Assembly (NCBI GenBank): GCA_964370795.1
Contig: CAYJME010000089.1
Coordinates: 1-11,967 of the forward strand
Origin: JAHFOW01 sp964370795
Lineage (GTDB): Bacteria; Planctomycetota; Brocadiia; Brocadiales; Brocadiaceae
Length of the DNA stretch: 11,967 nt
Reading direction: 5' to 3'
The notes beneath the pieces were generated by a model. The model had not been told where the DNA came from, made no database searches, and saw only the letters and a program-made list of their open reading frames with translations. Positions 6,659 to 11,967 of the stretch are shown one piece after another (the stretch's first letter is position 1; each line of letters opens with the position of its first letter). The translations under genes and the position numbers were made by a program.

Positions 6659-7072
6659 AGGATGTATGAAGGGTTGTTTTTAATTGATAATGCGCACGCC
6701 AATATGGAATGGGATAACGTGGTTAAACATATCCATGATATACTGAAAAAAAATGGCGCAGAAGTCCTAAAAACTGAAAAATGGGGCGAAAAGAAATTAG
6801 CATACAAGGTCAACGGGCATAAGCGTGGAACATATCTGATTATTCATTTTAATGCCAAAAATACTGCTCTTGTAACAATAAAACGGGATTTTCAGCTTTC
6901 TGATTATATAATCCGCTCGTTGATTGTGAAAGATGATAAAATCGAGGATGTATCTCAGATAGGCATCATTGAAGGACAGCCGGAAAAAGAGGCCGAAAAA
7001 ATACCAGAAATACCTCCTATAGAATTATTGGAAGAGAGCTTAGAACCCGTTAAAGTTACCGAAGAGACATAG
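6656..7072 (+). CDS. rpsF: Small ribosomal subunit protein bS6
   Basis: Binds 16S rRNA in the platform of the small subunit together with bS18, whose gene is two positions downstream. The 138 residues comprise a standard ferredoxin-like S6 core (about 1-95) and an acidic tail. Recognisable pieces are MRMYEGLFLID (1-11), KTEKWGEKKLAYKVNGHKRG (40-59, the conserved W-G-x-x-x-L-A-Y motif), YLIIHFNA (61-68) and IIRSLIVKDD. The tail from about 103 is rich in Glu and Pro. The TTG start is chosen on Shine-Dalgarno spacing and family N-terminus. The 51 bases before it are almost all A/T and hold no S6:S18 leader-type hairpin that I can see. Confidence 0.95.
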   Translation: MRMYEGLFLIDNAHANMEWDNVVKHIHDILKKNGAEVLKTEKWGEKKLAYKVNGHKRGTYLIIHFNAKNTALVTIKRDFQLSDYIIRSLIVKDDKIEDVSQIGIIEGQPEKEAEKIPEIPPIELLEESLEPVKVTEET

Positions 7073-7175
7073 AGGTTTAGCGATCTGCCCGTATTTGGGG
7101 ACAACAAGAAAAAAAGGGTTTTAGCGAGATACGTATAAAAGAGTTGTCGGTAAAGTTTTTAAAAAGGAGTAACGT

Positions 7176-7610
7176 ATGGCGAGTCTAAACAAGGTGTTTC
7201 TCATGGGGAATCTTACTCGCGACCCGGAGCTTAGGTATACCCCGGCAGGATTGGCAGTTGCGAGTTTTGGCATTGCAATCAGTAGGTCGTGGACTGCTAA
7301 GACTGGAGAACAAAAAGAGGACGTGTGTTTTGTGGATGTTAGTATCTTCGGCCGCAGGGCGGAGGTAATTGGCGAGTATTTTAGCAAAGGGAATCCGATC
7401 TTCATTGAAGGCCGATTACAGTTCAATCAGTGGGAAACCAAAGACGGGCAAAAGCGCAGCACGCTCCGGGTTGTTGCAGATAATTTCCAGTTTATTGGAG
7501 GTTTGGCAAAACGTCCTGCAGAAGGCACAACGTCGAAAGAAGGTACGCCGCCAGATATGGCTCCGGAAGATGTTAATCTTGATATTAACAACGAAGAAAT
7601 ACCATTTTAG
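7176..7610 (+). CDS. ssb: Single-stranded DNA-binding protein
   Basis: Coats single-stranded DNA during replication, recombination and repair. The 144-residue protein has an OB fold (about 1-110) with MASLNKVFLMGNLTRDPELR at the N-terminus, then FGIAISRSW, VDVSIFGRRAEVIGEYFSKG and PIFIEGRLQFNQW. A short linker (about 111-130) leads to the acidic tip NNEEIPF, a variant of the DDIPF tail that recruits partner proteins. AAGGAG at 7164-7169 is 6 bases from the ATG. It lies between rpsF and rpsR, its classic location. The 103-base gap upstream shows no clear promoter or hairpin to my eye. Confidence 0.97.
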   Translation: MASLNKVFLMGNLTRDPELRYTPAGLAVASFGIAISRSWTAKTGEQKEDVCFVDVSIFGRRAEVIGEYFSKGNPIFIEGRLQFNQWETKDGQKRSTLRVVADNFQFIGGLAKRPAEGTTSKEGTPPDMAPEDVNLDINNEEIPF

Positions 7611-7649
7611 ATTTATTTTGGAGGATTTTTAAGAGGATTAAACTAAATT

Positions 7650-7871
7650 ATGTCTAGGAAAATGCTCAATAAAACAAGCAAATGTCGGTTTTGCAGAATG
7701 GGAGTTGATGAGGTAAATTATAAAGACATTCAGAACCTGGTAAAGCTAACCACTACACAGGGAAAACTTTTTTCACGGAAGCGCTCTGGAAATTGTGCCC
7801 ATCATCAGCATTCGGTAAAGATTTCTATTAAAAGGGCAAGATTTATGGGACTGCTTCCCTATGTTACTTAG
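7650..7871 (+). CDS. rpsR: Small ribosomal subunit protein bS18, zinc-binding form
   Basis: Partners bS6 on the small-subunit platform. The 73 residues match the family length. The core motif YKDIQNLVKLTTTQGKLFSR (24-43) is diagnostic, followed by IKRARFMGLLPYV (60-72). Cys12 and Cys15 (CRFC), with Cys49 and His52 (CAHH), look like a four-ligand zinc site; many bacteria carry zinc-free S18 versions that have lost these residues. AGAGGA at 7632-7637 lies 12 bases before the ATG, slightly long. It lies between ssb and rplI, and its stop codon overlaps the rplI Shine-Dalgarno. Confidence 0.96.
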   Translation: MSRKMLNKTSKCRFCRMGVDEVNYKDIQNLVKLTTTQGKLFSRKRSGNCAHHQHSVKISIKRARFMGLLPYVT

Positions 7872-7886
7872 GAGGTGCTATTCATG
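7870..7886 (+). promoter_or_regulatory. Shine-Dalgarno of rplI overlapping the rpsR stop
   Basis: AGGAGGT (7870-7876) begins inside the rpsR TAG stop (7869-7871) and lies 7 bases before the ATG at 7884. This decides the rplI start. A GTG at 7875 is in the same frame but falls inside the Shine-Dalgarno, so it is not the start. The layout suggests ribosomes finishing rpsR reinitiate on rplI. Confidence 0.8.
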
Positions 7887-8354
7887 GAATTATTATTAAA
7901 AAAAAATGTAGATAAACTTGGCAGGGTCGGGGATGTTGTAAAGGTAAAAGACGGATATGCAAGGAATTATTTATTGCCAGGTGGTCTGGCAACCTATGTT
8001 TCTTCCGCCAACCTGAAGCTGATTGAAAAAGAAAAGATAAAGATGGAATTGCAATTGAAGGAGGATAGGGAACGCTTGCAAGGCGTGTTGGAAAAGCTTT
8101 CTGGCGCTTCCTGCATAATTCCCGCAAAGGCAAATGAAGATGGCAGGCTTTTTGGTTCTGTTACACCTGTCCATATTGCTGAAGCGCTGGCAAAGGCAGG
8201 ATTTCCTGTCGAGCCGGAGACGATCAAGCTCGACAGTCCGATAAAAGTTTGCGGTGAGTTTGATATTACAATCGCCTTGAATTTTGAAATGAAAACTAGA
8301 TGCAGGGTTACGGTTGTCAGAGACACGGTAAGCGAGTCGGAAAAGCTTGAATAG
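7884..8354 (+). CDS. rplI: Large ribosomal subunit protein bL9
   Basis: Binds 23S rRNA near the L1 stalk base and helps keep reading frame. The 156-residue product starts MELLLKKNVDKLGRVGDVV, the conserved L9 N-terminus, followed by VKDGYARNYLLPGGLA, the family signature. A long helical connector (about 46-75, rich in Lys, Glu and Leu) joins it to the C-terminal domain containing DGRLFGSVTP and a later ALNFEMKTRCRVTVV strand. Length is close to the usual 148-150. The start is taken at ATG 7884 because an upstream GTG lies within the Shine-Dalgarno. It is followed by a 91-base gap with an inverted repeat, then dnaB. Confidence 0.96.
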   Translation: MELLLKKNVDKLGRVGDVVKVKDGYARNYLLPGGLATYVSSANLKLIEKEKIKMELQLKEDRERLQGVLEKLSGASCIIPAKANEDGRLFGSVTPVHIAEALAKAGFPVEPETIKLDSPIKVCGEFDITIALNFEMKTRCRVTVVRDTVSESEKLE

Positions 8355-8382
8355 TTTTGCTTTTTGGGCAAAAACGTACTGC

Positions 8383-8424
8383 CAGAAAAGGATCGTCACA
8401 TATTTTCACTATATATCCTTTCTG
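8383..8424. repeat. Inverted repeat in the rplI-dnaB gap
   Basis: CAGAAAAGGAT (8383-8393) can pair with ATCCTTTCTG (8415-8424), giving ten base pairs with one bulged A and a 21-base AT-rich loop. No T-run follows, so it is not a standard intrinsic terminator. A neighbouring weaker palindrome, TTTTTGGGCAAAAA (8361-8374), has a loop too small to be convincing. It could be an RNA structure before dnaB, a protein-binding site, or chance in AT-rich DNA. Confidence 0.5.
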
Positions 8425-8445
8425 TCTGGATTATAAGGAATAACG

Positions 8446-9783
8446 ATGGTTGCAGAGTCCATACTAGAGCGTACTTTACCTCAAAGCACCGAGGCTGAAA
8501 TGAGTGTTCTTGGTGCTATGCTTCTGGATAACGATGTTGTTAGCCTTGTTATCCCGATACTGAATAAAAAGAGTTTTTATAAAACAGCGCACCAGGAATT
8601 ATACCAAACCATTGTTGAATTGTACGATAAGGGGCAGACGGTAGACCTTGTCGTTCTCAGAGAGGAGCTGAAGAAACGTTCTTTACTGGAAAAAGTGGGT
8701 GGTGTGGAGTATTTGCTGGAGTTAGAGGAAACCGTTCCAACAATAGGAAATGTTGAATTTTATGCGAACATCGTACGTGAAAAATATATCAAAAGAAACC
8801 TCATTGAGGTGGCAGCAACTATACAAAAACAGTCCTTTGACGAATCTACTGATACTGAGCAATTGCTGGATACATCAGAAAGGGCAATCTTTGATATTAC
8901 CCAGAAGAAGTTTAATACCGCATCTACAAAGCTTAATGAGATTCTCAAGGAAACCTTTAGCCGTATTGAAAATCTCCATGACCGGCAGAGCAGGTTAACG
9001 GGGCTTTCAACGGGTTATTATGATTTGGATGATATTACCAGCGGTTTACAACCATCAGAGCTTATTATCGTTGCTGCCAGGCCGAGTATGGGGAAGACAA
9101 GTCTTGCCTTAAATATTATAGAACATGCAGGGGTGGTAGAAAAAAAACCCGTCGTGTTATTTTCCCTTGAAATGTCAGCACAGCAAGTTGCCCAGAATAT
9201 GCTGTGTTCTCATGCCAGAATTGATGCCCATAAATTGAGAAAAGGCTTTTTAGAGGATAAACAGTGGAGCGACCTTTCTTATGGGTTGGGGTCGCTTTCA
9301 GAAGCGCCGATATTTATAGACGATACCCCGGGACTTACGGTGTTGGAATTACGCGCAAAGGCGCGCAGGTTGAAGGCCCAGCACGATATCCAACTCATTG
9401 CTGTCGATTATTTACAATTAATGGAATCCACTTATGGCGAAAACCGCCAGCAAGAAATTTCTATAATTTCCCGTGGTTTAAAATCGCTTGCGAGAGAATT
9501 ATCCGTCCCTGTTATTGCAGTATCTCAGCTTAACCGGTCGGTAGAATCCCGGGAGGGGCACAGGCCAAGGATGTCGGATCTCAGAGAATCAGGTTCGATT
9601 GAGCAAGATGCTGACGTTGTTATTCTTTTGCACAGGGAAGATTATTTTGACCCTGAAAAGAAAGATGGAACGGCAGAACTCATTATTGCCAAACAGCGTA
9701 ATGGGCCGGTTGGGGTAGTGAAATTAACGTTCCTTTCATCATTCATGCGATTTGAGAGTTTAGCATCTGTGAGTAACAAATGA
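8446..9783 (+). CDS. dnaB: Replicative DNA helicase
   Basis: The hexameric helicase that unwinds DNA at the replication fork. The 445 residues have the N-terminal primase-interacting domain (about 10-110, with PQSTEAEMSVLGAML), a linker (about 150-185) and a RecA-like ATPase domain. Walker A is ARPSMGKTS (211-219, Lys217), the catalytic Glu is in SLEMS (240-244), Walker B is LIAVDYLQL (317-325, Asp321), and SQLNRSVESR (360-369) and KQRNGPVG (416-423, with the probable Arg finger Arg418) complete the core. No intein interrupts the Walker A loop, a common site for one in dnaB. TAAGGA sits about 7 bases before the ATG. Its position after rplI is conserved in many bacteria. Its TGA stop overlaps the next gene's ATG. 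Confidence 0.98.
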   Translation: MVAESILERTLPQSTEAEMSVLGAMLLDNDVVSLVIPILNKKSFYKTAHQELYQTIVELYDKGQTVDLVVLREELKKRSLLEKVGGVEYLLELEETVPTIGNVEFYANIVREKYIKRNLIEVAATIQKQSFDESTDTEQLLDTSERAIFDITQKKFNTASTKLNEILKETFSRIENLHDRQSRLTGLSTGYYDLDDITSGLQPSELIIVAARPSMGKTSLALNIIEHAGVVEKKPVVLFSLEMSAQQVAQNMLCSHARIDAHKLRKGFLEDKQWSDLSYGLGSLSEAPIFIDDTPGLTVLELRAKARRLKAQHDIQLIAVDYLQLMESTYGENRQQEISIISRGLKSLARELSVPVIAVSQLNRSVESREGHRPRMSDLRESGSIEQDADVVILLHREDYFDPEKKDGTAELIIAKQRNGPVGVVKLTFLSSFMRFESLASVSNK

Positions 9784-11967
9784 AGTCGGGCAAGGTTTTT
9801 TTACTGGCAACAAGTATTATTGCAGCGCTTGTTGTGACCTTGTTTTTTGGCTCTACGAAAATTCTTTATGCTGAGACCCAGGAGAAGATACCCCATACCA
9901 TTAAAAAAATTGAAATTCGAGGAAATCAAAGGATTAGCACTACCGCAATAAGAAGCAGTATTCGGGCAAAAGAAGGCGATCCTTATGACCCACAGTTGGT
10001 AAGTCAGGATGTAGACGCAATTTGGTCGCTTGGGTTTTTTGACAATATAGAAGTAAAGATTGAAGAGGTTCCCGGCGGGCTGAACGTTGTGTTTTTTGTT
10101 ACCGAGCGGAGCGTGATTGATGAAATTCAGTTTCTTGGCAATGTAAAAATTAAGTCAAAAAAGCTGAAGAAACAAATCCAGATAAAAGAGGGAGATTATT
10201 TAAAACTGTATCTCTTAAAGCTGGACGAGGATAAAATTAAGGAATTGTATATCAAAAAGTGTTTTAACCGAATACAGGTTCATGCCGAAAGTAAGTCGAT
10301 CAGTGGAAAAACAGTGGTAGTGTTTAATATTGATGAAGGTCCAAAGATCCGTATAGCCAAGATAGATTTCACGGGAAATAAACACTTTAAACGGAGAAAA
10401 CTCCTAAAGCAGATGGAAACCCGCCAGAAACACTTTCCTGCCTTTATCTTTCCGGGGAGATTTGACCAGAAAAAATTTGAGTCCGATATCGAAAAGGTAA
10501 AAGAATTTTATATGAATAATGGATGGTTAGATGTTGATATTGGGTGGGAAATAATCTACAGTGAAGAAAATAAGAATATGAACATTCTCGTTCATGTGAA
10601 AGAGAACGAAAGGTACTATGTGGAAAGCTTGAATATTATTGGGGCCAATCTGTTTACGGAAGAAGAGTTAAAGGAGAATTTAAAATTACAGGAAGGCGGG
10701 CCTTTCTATCTGGATGCAGTTGAAAAAGATACCTATCAGATCCGTTTGATGTATGGAGAACAAGGGTATATTGGGGCAATGGTAAGAGAAAAACATACCT
10801 TTACCTCCGAAGGCGCCAGGGTGAATATTTCCTTTAATATAGACGAGAAAGACAGGCATTATGTTGAAAAGATTAAAATAGCAGGGAATGACAAGACCAG
10901 GGATAATGTAATTCGAAGACAGTTGACCTTTCACCCAGGGGAAAGGCTGGATACTGAAAAGATACGAGACAGCCAGAGACGTCTCACGAATACGGGATAT
11001 TTTGATATGGAATCAGGCGCTCCTGCGGGAATTAACTTCGAGCCGGGTTCTGAGCCAAATAAACAAAATGTTTTGATCGACGTAAAAGAAGGAAGAACGG
11101 GTATGTTACGGTTCGGTGGTGGTTATGGCGCGAATGTGGGCGCTTTTGGAGATATTTCATATACTGACAGAAATTTTGACGTCACGGACTTACCCAAAAG
11201 CTGGAATGACTTTTTGCAGGGAAATGCCTTCCGCGGCGCTGGTGAGATATTGACCATGAGATTTAGCCCCGGCTTTCTCAGAACGGAAATTTTAATGTCC
11301 TTAACAAACCCATCTGTGTTTGATTCTCCTTATAGTGCAGGTGCGAGCGTATTCGATTACCTTAGATTTTATACGGACTACAGTCAACAAACTATGGGTA
11401 CAAACGTTTCCGGCGGAAGAGAAATATTTAGGGATTTTTTTGTAAAACTGACACCGGAATTTGATAACATACACATTGGCGATGTGGATACCAGCATTCT
11501 TCCGCAAATCGGGACAAGTACTCCATCAGTCGGGACGAGCACTGCTTCTCAAGCAGTGTTGGATGCGATTGGGAGTCATTTAAAGGCTGGTTTAACACTG
11601 TCCGCGATGATGAATAAAACAGATAATATATATGCCCCTACAAAAGGGTATGAAGGAGAATCATCAATTGAGGTTGCCGGTTTGGATGACGACATCGCTA
11701 AGTTTAGATTTAAAACAACCAAATACAATACACTCTTTGAGGTGCCCAAATGGGGAAAACATGTCCTTGCATACGGGGGCACTTTAGGTATTGTAGAACC
11801 GACTGCGGGTAATTCTGTTCCTATCTTTGAAAGATTCTTTGCTGGTGGTTATGGGTCTATCAGAGGATTTCAGTATCGGGGGGTGTCGCCTCTTGATATA
11901 AATACAAAAACGAATACCGGCGACCAGATTGGTGGAAATGTATTATTTTTGTTAAATACAGAGTACC
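9780..11967 (+). CDS. bamA: Outer membrane protein assembly factor BamA, 3' partial
   Basis: The core of the machinery that folds beta-barrel proteins into the outer membrane. The frame is open from ATG 9780 to the right edge (729 residues seen; the last part of the barrel is missing). An N-terminal hydrophobic signal segment (about 5-31, ending LYA) precedes five POTRA domains, at about 37-110, 111-187, 188-277, 278-357 and 358-437. Each follows the I-x-I-x-G-N pattern; for example IKKIEIRGNQRI, IAKIDFTGNKHF and VEKIKIAGNDKT start domains 1, 3 and 5. The barrel begins near 438 (GMLRFGGGYG) and contains the conserved loop-6 motif SIRGFQYRG (693-701, Arg695). Five POTRAs and this motif favour BamA over TamA (three) or two-partner secretion TpsB proteins (two). 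The ATG overlaps the dnaB stop as ATGA, with no good Shine-Dalgarno, suggesting translational coupling. Confidence 0.93.
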   Translation, partial: MKSGKVFLLATSIIAALVVTLFFGSTKILYAETQEKIPHTIKKIEIRGNQRISTTAIRSSIRAKEGDPYDPQLVSQDVDAIWSLGFFDNIEVKIEEVPGGLNVVFFVTERSVIDEIQFLGNVKIKSKKLKKQIQIKEGDYLKLYLLKLDEDKIKELYIKKCFNRIQVHAESKSISGKTVVVFNIDEGPKIRIAKIDFTGNKHFKRRKLLKQMETRQKHFPAFIFPGRFDQKKFESDIEKVKEFYMNNGWLDVDIGWEIIYSEENKNMNILVHVKENERYYVESLNIIGANLFTEEELKENLKLQEGGPFYLDAVEKDTYQIRLMYGEQGYIGAMVREKHTFTSEGARVNISFNIDEKDRHYVEKIKIAGNDKTRDNVIRRQLTFHPGERLDTEKIRDSQRRLTNTGYFDMESGAPAGINFEPGSEPNKQNVLIDVKEGRTGMLRFGGGYGANVGAFGDISYTDRNFDVTDLPKSWNDFLQGNAFRGAGEILTMRFSPGFLRTEILMSLTNPSVFDSPYSAGASVFDYLRFYTDYSQQTMGTNVSGGREIFRDFFVKLTPEFDNIHIGDVDTSILPQIGTSTPSVGTSTASQAVLDAIGSHLKAGLTLSAMMNKTDNIYAPTKGYEGESSIEVAGLDDDIAKFRFKTTKYNTLFEVPKWGKHVLAYGGTLGIVEPTAGNSVPIFERFFAGGYGSIRGFQYRGVSPLDINTKTNTGDQIGGNVLFLLNTEY
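11511..11552 (+). repeat. Imperfect 21-base tandem duplication inside bamA
   Basis: Two adjacent 21-base units (11511-11531 and 11532-11552) start GGGACAAGTACT and GGGACGAGCACT and encode GTSTPSV then GTSTASQ. They lie within the barrel in a Ser/Thr-rich stretch that is probably a surface loop rather than a strand. The second halves of the units have diverged, so the duplication is not recent. Confidence 0.6.

Noticed and set aside
8357..8376. Intrinsic terminator after rplI (TTTTTGGGCAAAAA)
   Set aside because: The stem is A/T only with a loop too small, and there is no following T-run.
7971..8399. Minus-strand frames of 125-142 codons antisense to rplI
   Set aside because: They are shadows of bL9 and resemble no known protein.
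9055..9105. Intein in DnaB
   Set aside because: The Walker A region is uninterrupted and total length is normal at 445 residues.

Overview
The window is a stretch of bacterial chromosome made mostly of conserved housekeeping genes. The organism has an outer membrane, because the right end encodes a BamA-type protein with five POTRA domains and a beta-barrel. The DNA looks moderately AT-rich, with many GTG/TTG starts and lysine/isoleucine-rich proteins. An anammox-type planctomycete (Brocadiales) or another deep-branching Gram-negative would fit. That placement is my inference from general resemblance and gene order, not something the sequence proves.

Layout. On the left, a two-gene minus-strand unit runs leftwards: a YqaA/DedA-like membrane protein (581-1210), then a secreted Memo-family protein (AmmeMemoRadiSam system protein B) that runs off the left edge (1-570). 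A 319-base AT-rich divergent region (1211-1529) carries a textbook sigma-70 promoter (TTGACA-N16-TATAAT, 1402-1429) firing rightwards. From there every gene lies on the plus strand: ilvD (dihydroxyacid dehydratase), tRNA-Gln(TTG), a shortened glmU, prs, rplY (ctc), pth, rpsF, ssb, rpsR, rplI, dnaB and a partial bamA that runs off the right edge.

How the genes work together. glmU-prs-rplY-pth is a widely conserved block linking UDP-sugar and PRPP synthesis to 5S rRNA-binding protein bL25 and peptidyl-tRNA recycling. rpsF-ssb-rpsR-rplI-dnaB is the equally conserved ribosome/replication block (S6, SSB, S18, L9, replicative helicase). Here the two blocks are fused head to tail with short gaps. 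bamA follows with an ATGA stop/start overlap, so outer-membrane assembly is tied to the helicase gene.

I see no phage, transposon, CRISPR array or obviously new multi-gene system. The points most worth a second look are the GlmU that ends before its acetyltransferase active site, the signal-peptide-bearing Memo protein paired with a DedA-like gene, the mixed iron-sulfur motifs of IlvD, the dnaB-bamA overlap, and an inverted repeat in the rplI-dnaB gap.
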